Of a DNA stretch of 64,000 nt, positions 24,111-36,444 are shown piece after piece. The DNA is from Cyanoderma ruficeps (Eukaryota; Chordata; Aves; Passeriformes; Timaliidae), in contig VZDJ01007755.1 in NCBI GenBank assembly GCA_008694505.1, positions 10,872,596 through 10,936,595 on the forward strand. Reading direction: 5' to 3'. The notes beneath the pieces were generated by a model. That model saw only the letters and a list, made by a program, of their open reading frames with translations. It was not told where the DNA came from and ran no database searches. Each line of letters starts with the position of its first letter. Position 1 is the first letter of the stretch. Both the position numbers and the translations under genes were made by a program.

Positions 24111-27100
24111 AAAAGGAAGAGTAAGATATGTGTGAATCTGACATTCATAACTCCTGCTCATAGCTCAGTGGCCTGTGTTTAAATCTCCACAGACAGAGCT
24201 AAGAAATTACCTTTTCTCTATCAGAGAAAGTATTCAGGAAGGCAGATTTCTTGAGGCTCCACCTGTTTTTGAAGCCAGCTTCAGATAAACTCAGAATTCT
24301 TCAATTAAAAAAAAAAAAATCACAAAAAAAGCTCTTATTTCTTTTTCCTTTTCCCTCTTTTTTTTCTGCCAGCCCAGAGTTCTGTTATCTTATACTTATT
24401 TTGATAAGCTATCCTCACCTTTTCTGTCTGCACATGCAAGGCAACAAATCCAGCCCCATTTCCAATGCAAGTTTAGACAACGTGGTTAAATTAACAGCTT
24501 GAACATTAGAAAAGAGATTAGGATAATTAATGCCAAGATGATAGAACTAGGAATGTTTTCTACTGTAGGTAGGGCCACTATTTGGGAGGCCAAAAGAGAA
24601 GTTTTACCACCAGCTTGCAACAGGTTCTAACAGTGGAGCTTGAAAACTGGAATCACATTGCCGTGAAATGTTAGTCATATTTTCAAAAACATGTGCTGCA
24701 ATCTGGTCTTCTAAACTCAAGTGGAAGCTCCTGAAATATGCCCTATTTCCCCATTTTAACAAGAAGATTCATTATATGTCCACATTTTTCTAGAAAATTA
24801 AACATGTCTTTAGTTTGTGTACTTGAGTTCAGAGTTGGGCAAAGAAACACAGGTTTGATGCCCTAAAGAACAGAATAGCTGCTATCTATCTAAAGAAATT
24901 AATTCAGGGGGTTTTGTTTGGAATTAATAAACATTTTATTTCCTTGCTCCAGGGCCTGTTCAATGCCCTCCCGTAAGACACTGAGATCATGAAATAATTA
25001 AAAGCATATTTCTTGACCTGGAACCATTATTTACTGTCAAACTGCCAGGTTCTTTGCACAGAATTCACTATGTTCTTTGTACATAAAATTACACTGGGAA
25101 TTAATGACACTGGTTATACAGACCCAGTCAAATTTCAGGAAAAGAGTTTCAAAGCCAAGGGGAAAGGGAGATACTTGATTCATGTCTAAACCATTTGTAA
25201 TGTGCTAAACCCCAGTGATATAAGATGGACAAGAATTTGAACATTTTCAGAGATACTTTTGCAAGGAACAAATATAAGCTTTGCAAAGTTCATTCTCAGT
25301 GTTCACCATCTTTTTTTGAGCATGTAGAGGCTTCCTAAAATCCATTCACAGTCTCATAGCAGTGCTTGATTTGTAGAGAGGTGCACCGACATTTATCCAC
25401 AAGATCCTTATGGGGTTCTGGATACCTCAGAATCCCATGAGAAAAGACAAATTTTTCCAGAGCGACACTTTAAATCTTCCAAAAGGAAGCAAACTATGAA
25501 AATCTTTTTCATTAAAATAGTGACTTTGATCATCCTCTGTGTTAAGGTACAGTTTGCTGTTAGTAAGTCTGCAACCATCTTTGACAGATGCAAGAAAAAT
25601 GGGTTTTAGAAAGAAGGATGTGAAACAGAGAAGCAAGAATGCAGAAAGGTAGGCACATGGTTAAACTGGTAAGTAGAAATGGCCTGATTTTGGTAATTGT
25701 TGTGAACTCGAGGTCCTGTGAGTTCCCATTCACATCCCTGGAGATCTGATATCCGAAAAACATTTGATTTACATTTTCATAACTGTCTTACCTTGACACC
25801 AGAAGACAGGTTATCAAAATCTTCTGTTGTATTGCCCAACCTGAGAGGACATAAAAACACTCATGTTCAGAGGACATAGGCTCAACACTCCACCAAACCA
25901 CAGCTCTCTTAATGTCCAGAACTAGAGCTGCTTGCTGTAAACTGGGATAGCCAGAAGCATTAATTTCATTTGAAACCCAGACTTTCAGTTCCCTAGTCTT
26001 TGCACCCATGTGTGAACATAGAGCAGAAAGCAAGTCAGTGAATGAAAAAGCTGCTCCCTGAATCACCAGAGCTGAGGCTGCCAGAAATATATTCAGAGTT
26101 TTTCTCCCATCTCTTCTCAGGAGAAAGTGCTGGAAAATCAGTTCATCAGGGCCATTACATCCCAAAGCAACATTAGATTCGTTTGATCTACAAACTGCTC
26201 TGTCCTCAGCAATTTGCGGCTTTCTGTGTACCCTTACACCTCCAGCTTGAATCCATCCAAAAAAATATTCCTCCCCCAAAACACACATCCTTTTGTTTAC
26301 TTTTACCTACCCTCCTGCCTGTTGAGCTGTACACTGCTCTATTATGTGGTCTCTGTGTTTTCCAGGCAGATTTTCCTCATCTGAGGGATCTCTCAAGTGA
26401 AGGTTATTTGAATAAATGAGGATGTTATAGCCCACCCACTCTAAGCCCCCTATCTGTCTTCTGAGAGCTGGCCCTTGCAAGGAGCCAAGAGCTTGTCTTT
26501 GGACTGCAGAAGTCTAGAGGGATTCCTTTGCTAACATGAGTAGATGTAGAGGTTTTCAAAGTAATAATTTAGATATACGGTCAAATAAAACCTAGATATC
26601 TTAGAAAAGCAGACTTTAGAGGACTTCTTTTCTTGCCACAGAACATGAACTAACCGCAGAACTAATTTTTATGATCCCTGTGAATCAGAAACATAGTTCT
26701 GGGAATTCCCAAAGTTCTTAAGTCCAACCATCCTGATTTATACCATTTTAGTTTGTGTGCATACACAGAGAAGTTGTCTTGGGCCTTGTAGATTTGTCTG
26801 TCCAAACAGGTACTTCCCTGAGATGCCCTAATGATCACAGCCAACTGATATTTCACTGGGCAGTAATTTTGACTTTTCTATCCAATTCACTCATATCTCC
26901 ATAACAAACTATATACTTGCAGATGTTAGGGTTGTTGTTGAAAGAAACATAGACAGGGGAAGATTTTACATATTGATATAGTGAACACCTACAAGCAGAA
27001 TCATGCCAAGTGATGCTGGGAGGCAGGGGCTGAGAGATGGAGGGGGTCTTTTTGTACTGAAGGCATTGCTGAATATCAAATGGCAGGTATCAGAGTGACA

Positions 27101-27341
27101 GCTTTTGTTTTCATAGCCTATTGAAAAGTTAACGAAGTAAAGAAGATATAATCATTCAGGTAAAGCAGGATACGAAGCAGGCCAGGGCTTGCACTAAAAA
27201 TGCATAAAGTTATTTCACTAAAAGACAGAGGCACTTGCCCATGGCAGGTGCAAAACTTAGGCATTGCTCTGATTGCCTCAAGAAAGGAAAAAACCTGCAG
27301 AAAATGTTGGGACATGTTCTAAGCCTCTTCAACAGCCGTTC

Positions 27342-27370
27342 TTTTTTTTTTTTCTGTTCTTTTTTTTTTC
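27342..27370 (+). repeat. T-rich low-complexity tract
   Basis: Two T runs of about 12 and 11 bases are separated by CTGTTC. No element attached to it is recognised. Confidence 0.85.
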
Positions 27371-30281
27371 TTGTTGAATACTTTAAGTCGTATCTTTATT
27401 GTCTGCCAGCAAAGGCTGTGGTTTTCAGGGCTGCAAGCAACCGAGGAGGGAGAGCACACACAAAATCTTAAGTGGTTTAGAGAAGTCTCTGAATCAGGAG
27501 ATTTCTGTTCATGATGAGGATGATATGGCAGAGCTTTAAAGAATGTGTCTGCTGTAAACCAGAGAAGGGACAATATTTGAGGCTGACTCACATCTGTCTG
27601 ACTCTGCTCATGGGTTGAAGGAAAAATGTCCACTTCAGCTGTCACTTGAAAGCTCTGACTGTTTGGTTTCCTTGGTTTCCCTTTGATGTTAAGTGTCCAA
27701 ATCCTTCTTTTGAGACATATGTGCCCTCATTGCTCTCGGCGTGTATCCATATTGCCATGTCACAGCACACCAAGGTTTGCTGCAGGGTTCTTCTCACCTT
27801 CTGGTGGTCAGTAAGGCCCGCTGCCCTAGGAAGGCAGAGCAGGCACAGCTGGACCCTGCCTGTGGCACAGCTGAGACCTGGGAGCACCTGCAGCAGGGCC
27901 CTGCCAGCAGCTCTGTTCTGCACAGCTCCTGTGCCAGGCAATGGCCTCATTGGGTCCCTCAGGACACTGTCACCCCCCTGGCATTACAAAGAAGGGGCCC
28001 AGGGTTTGGGGCTGCATGTGGGTGGGTGACATGCTGCTCACCCACCCTGCAGTAGCTGAGCCCAGCTCTCAACGCGTGCTCAGCAGAGACCACAGCCACA
28101 CCACAAGGGCATTGTGTGCTCAGATCCATGACAAGGACAAGCAAGGGCAAAAGGACATGCTGGAAGCAGCAGAAGATTTTGCAAAGCAAAATGCTTAAGA
28201 TTTGATGAATCATCAAGTGAAGAACTTCTCAAATCTGCCAGAAAACACAGAAACAGACAAAGGAACTCTTTTGATATCAGAATAGTCAAGAGATGCCAAT
28301 GTGTTCAGCCAAACCCATCACTCTGCGATAGCACACGGATATCTGTTTTCCTAGCTGCCTGCTTTTGAAATGGTTAGAGACTCCCACTGAAAACATGAGG
28401 TGGTGTGGATGGAGTTTAAAGGAAATTACTAATTTGGACTGGAAATTGAAGGTACTTAAAAACAAGATCAACTCCTCACTATCATTGAGGGGTGAGGGGG
28501 AAATGGAAGAAGCCAAATTTATGCTATACCTTATTGCTCAAGCTCGGCAGTACCTGGAAGACTCAGAAGCAGGCACTGACCTGCATGCATTTTTCCAGTC
28601 CCAGCCCTTGGTGATATGAGTAAGAGACAGGAAAACAGAGGAAGCTTTGAAAACACAGGCTTAAAGGACAGAAGTGCACGAGTGAATTGTTTTCATCAGC
28701 AGCTGCCGCACACCGAGAACTGCACAATCCAGCAAAATTCCTTGCAAAACCAATGGCAGAGGCACTTAAGCCAAGAAAAAAAAAACCTTCTGGATGAAGT
28801 TTTGTTTGTCTGTTTGTTTGTGTGACCGATCCCCACGCAAGCAAACACACACCTGTCTCTCTCCCTTCCTCCTTCATGTGCACAGTCAGGAGCTGTTTGT
28901 GTAGGAGAGCCCTTCAGTAAGCCAGCTCCTTCTCTCCCAGCAGTTCCTCGCTCTCCCTGACAGTCATTGAAGCAAAGGGATCACTGAGCACTTCCCCAGG
29001 GAGAGGAATTTGGGTGCCTACAGGTAGATGGTGGGCAGGGGAGAGGCAGGGTTATTGCAGTGGCTTCCTGTTAGCCTGTCACTCACCAGCCTTCCAGGCA
29101 TGTTCCTTTCCTCACAAGGCAGGCCACAGGACACTGGATCTTTCCACATCAAACCCAAATCCTTCTTGACTTTTACCTCCCTGCCATCCTTTTACCCTCA
29201 TTTCCCATTGCCAGTTCCTCTCCACTCCAGGTCTGTGTTTTGAAATATCTCACTAATCAGTCTCCCTCTCTGGGACAGATAAGCCATAGGGCCATAGGAT
29301 AAAGAGATCAAAAATACCACTTGTCTTTCAGAAAATCTCTACAGCCTGTAAGCTTGTAGCTACTAGATGGCTAGAAAGCAATTGTGGTGACTACTTGGAC
29401 CCAGGCTGTCTGATATAATCCAAGGGATGTAGGCAAGAAATGTGTTTCAGTGTAGTGCAAGGAGCAGCCTGTAGCTAGGAAGAGCTTGGGCAAGTAAAAT
29501 GGGAATTCAGGAGTACAGCCCACTGTTAAGCATATTCAAGGTAATGGAGCCACTGCATTGATGTAGATCTACTCCATGTAAGACTCAGTGCTCTTAAAGG
29601 CATTTAAATACAGCTTTCAATCTGTGTGGGGATTCAAACCCCAGCACTTTCAGATTCAAATTTAAACAGAGTCACAAACGCTGCAGAGTCACAACTTTAT
29701 TTGACAAATTTAATTGGGATAAGCATTTGAAAAAGAAATTGTCTAATAAATTCTGTTTATGACTATGTTCACAGAAGTTGATCAACAGTATGAGAAAAAG
29801 CAATAATAATCTACCCAGAAAAGATATATAATAAAAAAGAACATGCAAGAATATTAGTCAAAATGACAGAAAAAGTTAAAAATTATAGAAATAAACTGGC
29901 TGAGAACAGGACATCAGTAAAAACACTGCTGGCAGAGGAGAGACAAATGTGTCCATAACTCGAAAGGTCTCCCATCACCTTTGTACAGAACTCTCTACAG
30001 AGTTTACATTATAAGCATAAATAAGATGAGATGTCAGTGAGGCCTGCTCCAAGTAAGGAAGATGTGAACCTTTGCTGATAGCAGGGGATTTTTACAGCAA
30101 AAAGAAGGATAGTTTGGCAGAGGAGACATGAGAAAATACTGGGCTTGGAATCACAGTGTGATCCAAGACCTTCTCAGAGCAGGATCTCTGTCCAGATTCC
30201 CAGCCTGCCTGTCCACGCTCAGTCACTTGAGCCAAAGATTATTTCATGTCAATAAGCTCAGTCTTTTTCCAGGGCATAGGA

Positions 30282-30304
30282 AATTCATCCAGTGTGGATG
30301 AATT
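30282..30304. other. Perfect 10-base stem, 3-base loop palindrome
   Basis: AATTCATCCA (30282-30291) and TGGATGAATT (30295-30304) are exact reverse complements around the loop GTG. The symmetry does not extend into the flanks. It could form a small cruciform or RNA hairpin, but it is too short to be a microRNA precursor. Confidence 0.75.
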
Positions 30305-31169
30305 GGCTGATATATGAAAGGAGCAGCTCCAGAGAAAATAATTTTAATTACTCTGAGACGAGGCAGTGCAGGCAAACAGTAGAAAGTAAAAAAACTCAAG
30401 GGAAAAGGAAAAGCTGATTCCAAAAGAATAAGCCCAAAAGAGAAGTGTGTATCTGATGTGTCATCAGTGTACTTCGCAATTCTCTGAAATGGAGGGATGT
30501 GTCATGTTAACGTGTTGTTGCCTTCCTCTGGGATAAAGGGCACACCATGTGTCAGGAATCTCCTGTCCTCTAGTGAAGGACTGATACCTGCAGAGACCAC
30601 ACATTCCACCTGACTGTAGCTAAAAACAGAGTATCTGAATCCTTTTTTAACAGAAACCGTGTATTTAGAGTTCTTTTAAAGCTGGCAGCCACTTGTTGAC
30701 TATTATATGGTGAGAAGAAAATCCCACAAAATAGAGAAAAATCTCCCACATTTCAAGTTACAGATAGCCATCAGATCAACCATCCTGGACCAGTAGGAAG
30801 CAGCAGGTATTCTGAGCTGTATTTTTTTAAAAGATAGACTTTCTCAGGCTATTGTTCAAAAGCAACATGATAGGATTGAATTTTCCTATGAAGAGCTGCT
30901 CTGACAAGCTTTTTATGACTGAAAGGAGCGGGTTACTCCTGAAATTTCCCCTACTTAGTGCTCAAATCTGAGGAGAGGTTTTTGCAAGAAGCCTCCTCTG
31001 CTGTGCTGAGTAAGCGACCTCAGCACTGGTTTAGCCTTGAAGCCACACTTTAACTAAAGGTCCAAACCAGACTGACATCTAGAGAGTGCTCTCCTGATTT
31101 TCTTACCTCTGGCTGTTATATTGCAGAGGTGAAATGCCACCAAATAGACTAAAAGAAAAAAAATTTAAC

Positions 31170-31445
31170 AAATATTTTGCAATTATTTTGGCAGCCCATT
31201 CACTGCAATTACAAGGAAATTGCATTTAACTATGTTTTATGGGCTTAATTTTCAGTTCAATTAATGCAATTGTTTTGCAACTGTTAATCTCAACTTTAGC
31301 TCACATATTTAATACCAAGGCAGAACAAATTTTTACAGAGCTTTATGGAGCTGATTTGTTGCGTGAATCATAATGAGATCGGGTTGTTATAAAATGAAAG
31401 AATTCTTTATTAAATAGTCAGCTTTGCTGATCTTAATTGCAAGCT
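31170..31445. promoter_or_regulatory. Candidate enhancer: TGCAATT motif cluster
   Basis: The heptamer TGCAATT or its complement AATTGCA occurs at 31178, 31204, 31218, 31265 and 31435. Also present are TTTTATGG (31235), TTTATGG (31342), CTTAATT (31244) and a near-palindrome CAATTAATGCAATTG (31258-31272). TAAT-core and TTTATGG motifs are typical homeodomain and HOX/CDX sites, and TGCAAT is a C/EBP half site. The block has no simple repeats or recognisable transposon. Dense, non-repetitive AT-rich sequence of this sort is typical of conserved developmental enhancers, but conservation has not been checked. Confidence 0.4.
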
Positions 31446-33246
31446 GCATCTCTACACGGCACCTGTACATTCTGATATGTTGTCATAACCCTCAGAGCTA
31501 TGTAAACAAGCAAGTCCTGTCGTGTTGCTGGCTGACTCCTGCAATCACAGAGACAAAGTGATCTCCAAGGAGTCAGGTATACCTACGTACATTTAGGAAA
31601 AAAAAAAGAGAAGAAAGAAAGTAAAGAAGGAAGGAGCAGTAGTTAAGCAATAGGACATTTTTTTAAAATATATCTGTTTAATGGGCAAGAAGGTGAATCG
31701 TTAAAAAACTCAAAAGGAATACACGATCTCAGAAACTCAAAATGAATACAAGTGTATCTGAACAGCTGAATTCCTGATCCTAAACTGAGTTTCCACAGGT
31801 GCTGGGGGATTCTGGTTTCCACAGAGGTAAACCTAGCACCTCTAGGAAAAAGCCCACTTCAGCATCTACAGCTTTTTAATCCTGGTTTGAAACTCGGGTG
31901 CTTCTATTTTCTTGAGGCAAATTTTGAAATATGCCACAGTTCAGCAACAGTTCCTCTAGTTCATGCACAGGTTTTTAGAAGAAAGATTTATAAATCAGTG
32001 CTGCATTAGTAGGAGTATGAGCAGACAGATTCCTAGCTGGCATAAATCAGCATTGTTCCACCACGGTATATTGTGCAACATTGATTTACACCAGCTATGA
32101 AATTAGCCCACAGTGCTCTGCCATGAAAAAAAAATATAACTCCCGGCAGCAGCAAGGAGGTGAAAACCTTCAAGCTAGCCTGATATTCATCTGTCTGGAC
32201 CAGACAGATTTTGATCACTGTCACACTCCCCTTTCATTTATCCATCTAGTGGTCCTTGGCTCCAGAGGTGAAATTTTCAGAAGAGACTAATATTAGAGTG
32301 AACTGCTTACACAGTGGGACCAGTGTGAAGCTGAAGTTAAGTAGTTTACAAAATTTTGGCAGAGTCTACGCATTCCCAAGTTACAATATGCACCAGGCTG
32401 TTTCTGACAGAATGTAATGCACCCAGAGAAAACGTGGACTCCCAGGGAAAAGGTGGAATTTCAGGAAAGAGACAGAGTCTGGTGGTGTGTGTGTGTGTAA
32501 GGGGATGATTGAATTAAAAAAAAAAAAAAATTTATGATCGTGTGTGCCAGAGTTTCACTTGGATGGTTTGTGGTCTCATGCTTTAACCATTCACATCTGA
32601 CAAACAGGTAACATCTCTGTGACATTCTCTCAATCTCTTGTGATATTGGCTTTGAGCTTTGGAGATGCACAAAACTTCAGGAAATAAATATCCTGTATTT
32701 TAGGATCCTGTACCTTAAAGGTATCCTGCACCTTTATCTGCAGCACTTAATAATCTAATAGTGCCTCTCGGCAGAATTAAAATATTGAGGCAAATATCAA
32801 AATTATTACTCCTCTGGCCCTAATGTATGCACTGTGGTGTGTGCTTCCACTTGATCAAACCATCTGCAGCAATCAGGAGAGGCAACTTGTTTGTAAGTTC
32901 AGACTTTGCTTTGAAATAGCCAAAGATTTGCCAGAAAGCAGTCTGTGGAAATAGCAATGTTCTTAAACACTCTGAGAGCCACTGACAGATAAACCCTTTC
33001 AAACAGTAGTTAGTCGAGCCTTGCAGTATCTGCCTACATTACATTTTCCTGTGCTGCATCATGTGATTAGACAGGCGTTTCTGCACATTGTTTTCTTATT
33101 GATGTAAATCAGAAAATATGCCTCCATCACTCTCATCTCAGATTTTCTCAATACCTTTTTCCTTGGGTCAAAATTCTTTAACAAATGCACAAAAACCAGT
33201 GTTAGCAGACAGAAAAAGCAGTGCTTTTTGTTGTTGTTGTTGTCAT
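31446..33246. other. Unannotated stretch, partly old repeat debris
   Basis: Between 31760 and 32300 several phrases recall old reptile repeats, including AGCACCTCTAGGAAAA near 31830 and GAAATTTTCAGAAGAGAC near 32270. The clearest is the hairpin at 32035-32096. A purine tract lies near 31598-31640, a TG run near 32484, an A run at 32516-32530 and (GTT)5 at 33230-33242. No gene is seen. Confidence 0.55.
32035..32096. repeat. Ancient amniote-type hairpin repeat
   Basis: The left arm begins AGCTGGCATAAATCAGCATT (32035) and the right arm ends ACATTGATTTACACCAGCT (32096). They are imperfect reverse complements over about 23 bases with a short centre. The arms match a hairpin repeat frequent in turtles and crocodilians with arms of the form CAGCTGGTGTAAATCAG. 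I cannot give a family name. The symmetry shows directly; the family link is from memory. Confidence 0.6.
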
Positions 33247-33263
33247 CCCTCCCCCCACCCCCC
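33247..33263 (-). other. C-run, G-quadruplex motif on the minus strand
   Basis: CCC, CCCCCC and CCCCCC tracts are separated by single T and A bases. The minus strand thus carries G tracts able to form a quadruplex, and the plus strand could form an i-motif. It sits about 90 bases left of the CpG cluster at 33355, which makes a regulatory setting more plausible. Confidence 0.75.
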
Positions 33264-33354
33264 ATGATTTTTACCTTTCTTCAGCTTGTGCTTTATTTTC
33301 AACCAAAAGGCAAAGCAAAATACAAGCCAACAGTTTACTGCCTGGAGACACAGG

Positions 33355-33533
33355 CGAGGAAAGGTGGCTCCGGCCATATTTCCAAGCCCGTGCCTCCCTG
33401 GAAGCCGAGCCCGAGCGCTGCCGCCCAGCTGCGCACACCTGCCAGGTGCTGTGTGTGCGTATGAGCGGCTCGGGGAGGTGCACATGTTAATGTGAGTGCC
33501 CCCCTGTGGTACCGTACCGGCAGCTGAGCCTCG
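33355..33533. promoter_or_regulatory. Local CpG cluster, candidate regulatory element
   Basis: I count 14 CpG dinucleotides in 179 bases, in a window where CpG is otherwise scarce. Two E-boxes, CACCTG (33436-33441) and CAGGTG (33443-33448), face each other with one base between. It is shorter than the usual 200-base minimum for a CpG island, and I see no TATA box, start codon frame or linked exon. Open frames on both strands here follow from base composition. Possible readings are an unmethylated enhancer, an alternative or non-coding RNA promoter, or a GC-rich conserved element. Confidence 0.45.
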
Positions 33534-33980
33534 GGAAAGAAAAGCCACTTGTTACCCTGCAATAACCTGTTCTTGCAGAAAAGCATCAGGTTTCACGGCA
33601 GGTTGGCTCCCCGGTGCTGTAGGAGCAAAACAATTAGAATAAGCTGTTGGAATCACCCCTGCTAAAGCCAATCTGGAAATGCTCCTAGGAGCATGGGAAC
33701 AAAGCGGTGGAGCTCTTCACAGTGTTGAAGCAGTATTGAACAATGTCATTAAGGGCTGGGTTCAGCCGCAGTGTGAGTTATTATGGTTTGTTTATTGTTA
33801 GCACTGCCTGGCCAGGCCTTTGAGGCAGAGGAGCTTAGTGTGTGAATGGCAGCATTTGAGTGAGAGTCGCCACCACCAATCACTTTTGATCCCAACAAAG
33901 CTGTGCTCTTCAAAGCTGGATGACAGGGAAAGAGGGCCCAAATGTGAAAACAGCTTCTAGGCAAAGGAGGCATCAAAATT
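33534..33980. promoter_or_regulatory. Candidate conserved non-coding element
   Basis: The stretch joins the CpG cluster directly and has no simple repeat or recognised transposon. Visible motifs are the palindrome ATTGAACAAT (33735-33744), a FOX-like TTGTTTATTG (33788-33797) and the perfect palindrome CCTGGCCAGG (33807-33816). Such mixed, moderate-GC sequence next to a CpG cluster is often conserved, but this is inference from appearance only. Confidence 0.3.
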
Positions 33981-36444
33981 CCTCACTCGGCTCTAATACC
34001 CTGAATTAAGCTTGGACGGCCTTGTAGCTGCTCCTCTAACTGAATGTAATGGCAACAGAATCAAGCTGGAGTGAAGCAGCTCCAGGAGAGCTGGGCCATG
34101 TGCTTGGACACTGCTTCCCTTTCCCCAGTGTGGTGGGTAGCCACCACATGGCCTTCCTCCGTGGAAGGCTGCGTCAGCCCATGGGCAAAACTCCACCAGA
34201 CTCCTTCCCCTGAGGCTGACTGGAGCAGAAAGGGAGGAAAGTTGCACCCTTGCAAGGCCTGTGACTTTTTGCCCTTATTTCTGTCACCTGCTTTAGGAAA
34301 CAATATACTCAGTCCCCTTTCTTTGAGAAAAGGATAACTGGTCAACTTTGGATCAACATTCTCCCTTCCTAATCTTTCCATCTACTTGTATTGAGAGTGA
34401 CTCTAGGTTCTGGTTCACACCTTGGGAAGCTGCACAGGACCAATCAGCCCTCTCATTTTCATGGCACTTCTTGGTGATAATGTTCCAATGTCACTTGTTC
34501 AACTGCTGACTTTTTCTTTGCTACCAGTAGTGCTTTGATCCATGTCTCCAATCAGGAATTCCAACAAAGAGGTCAAATGTTCTTAGTTAACTGTGTAATA
34601 ACTCTATTTTCTCTTGCTTTGACAATAATTGGAGAGGAGGAGGGTAGGGCTGGTTCTACAGGTAGTGAAATGCAGTAAAGAATTGGGGGGATTTTAACCT
34701 ACACTAATAGAAAATTTAACTTTTATTCTTCATCTCAATTGTTCTCTGAGAATCATCATTGAGACCTTAAGCTTGCACTAGTCTTAATGACAGTCTGAGT
34801 GAAAAGCACCCCGCCTTTTTCATATCTTCCTTTGGATATTGTGTCAAACTCAGAACCCAAGTTTGAAAATGTTGCCCATACGTATTTACTCATCCTTGTA
34901 ATTAGATAACAGTAATGGGAGGAGTTCATCTGTGTTTTACAGGATTCATGTAAGGGCATGTCTACAACCTTACTCTGGAAATTACTCAGTCTAAAAGCCT
35001 TGCTTTTCAAATGTTTTTCTTGACAATCAGGTGACTTTAAAAGCTTGTTCTCTTTTCAATTCGAAAGTCATTTCATTCTCTCTTCTTAGCCTTTTTGAGA
35101 AGCATTTTAGCATTTGAAAGAAATATTAGGCTAATAAGTCTGGATTGTGAACTCCACAGAACAAATTTCCAGACATTGCCTTGATAAAGAACCTCAAGTA
35201 TTATTTTTAGAGGTTCCTTTTATTGTCTCTTGTGTCAGGTAGCACTCTACCCCTTCCTAGAATTTTATCTTTTCTAATCCTAGAAAGGCCTGTGAAAGGA
35301 AAACTCAACTACTGTCTATTTTGGTGCATATATTAGGATGTGGAGATCCCCCCAGGAATTGACTGCAAACTACTTCATTATCAGCTGCATTGCTAGAAAG
35401 CTCCCAGATTGCAAGCAATGTATTATCAGCCACTACTAAACTAACATCACTTGGAACAAGTGACCTAGAATGGTATCTCATCATCAATTCACTGAGTCAT
35501 CCCATCCCCATAAATACAATTTCACTTAACAAAATGGCATTTCTGGAGTAGTTAATCCAGTTTCTGCTTTAATCCCTTTTGGTATGGAGAGGAGAGGAGA
35601 GGAGAGGAGAGGAGAGGAGAGGATATATTAAAATTATAGTGTCAAATCATTCCACAGTTTAATGTCTTTAGCCTATATAATTAGGAAGATCACAAACAAG
35701 ATATCTTCTTGTAAAAACAAATATGGACTGACCTTTTTTATAGCACTACACCTATGTATTTCTGGAGGTACCAGGAAAGCATCTGAACCATCTTCCTGCC
35801 TTGCCAACAGTGATTTGAAAAAGCATAGAGAAGAGGGACACACTCAAACACTGGGTCCAGAATTGGGAGGTTTTGGAGGGGTGGGCAAAGGTGTAATTCT
35901 TCAATAAGATGTGCAAGAGAGAAAGAAGAAAATAAATCTGGAAGGATTTTGAGCATGATCCAGATATTAATAGGACAATGCAAGATCAGTTTACAGCACA
36001 AACAAACACAAAAACATGTGATCTGTCTTCATGAACAGGTGAAAATGCAAATGATATTTTACAGTGTATAAGGTAGAAAGCACAGTAGACAAGGTTATCT
36101 CTGTGAAACACCCACCCACTATACCAAGTCCACTTCATAGACCTGTTTTCTTGTAATGATAAGATGCCCACCCAAAAACAATTCTGCGCCTCACAGCAAG
36201 AGAAAGGTCATTCTTTAACACCATCCAGCTTTTTTTCAGTTCTGCATCAGAAGTGTCTCTGATGTTTTGTCTGCCACTATGCTACCTGCAGGTCTGTGAC
36301 AAAACCTGCCTTGCCCTTAATCAGAAAAGGTGTAAAATGTTCTTAAGCAACACTGACTGTATAAGAAAGCAAAAGGGAACCAATAAATTCCAGTCATCAT
36401 CTCTGCCCTTGTATGCTGGAGGGAAGTGTTGTTTCTAAGTGTAG
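33981..36444. other. Unannotated non-coding stretch
   Basis: No gene or dispersed repeat is recognised. The only clear feature is the GGAGA microsatellite at 35586-35623. Open frames reach about 106 codons (34061-34381, minus) in a slightly GC-richer part and have no domain. Confidence 0.6.
35586..35623. repeat. (GGAGA)7 microsatellite
   Basis: Seven perfect GGAGA units end in a partial GGA. The tract is all purine on the plus strand. It is short but uninterrupted, so it is probably variable in length between individuals. Confidence 0.9.

Larger units (their letters stand above)
23751..31169. other. Unannotated non-coding stretch
   Basis: No gene is recognised. The 166-codon minus-strand frame at 25788-26288 is the longest open frame outside the LTR, but it has no domain or motif I can name. 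The region 27740-28080 is GC-rich and therefore open in several frames on both strands. A T-rich run lies at 27342-27370 and a short TTTG run near 28799-28822. Two palindromes (24083-24110 and 30282-30304) are listed separately. Confidence 0.6.

Noticed and set aside
24161..24190. tRNA A-box-like TAGCTCAGTGG followed by a B-box-like string
   Set aside because: The two boxes are far too close for a tRNA, and no acceptor or anticodon stem can be drawn.
25788..26288. 166-codon minus-strand open frame, longest outside the LTR
   Set aside because: It has no domain, signal peptide or repeat pattern, no supporting splice or start context, and a length within what chance allows in six frames of 64 kb.
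26690..26740. Antisense CR1-like phrase (TTAAGTCCAACCATCCTG)
   Set aside because: Too short, and the expected following CR1 blocks are absent.
27740..28080. GC-rich patch with open frames on both strands, exon-like at first sight
   Set aside because: Overlapping frames on both strands point to base composition. No frame shows a domain, and CpG is not raised as in an island.
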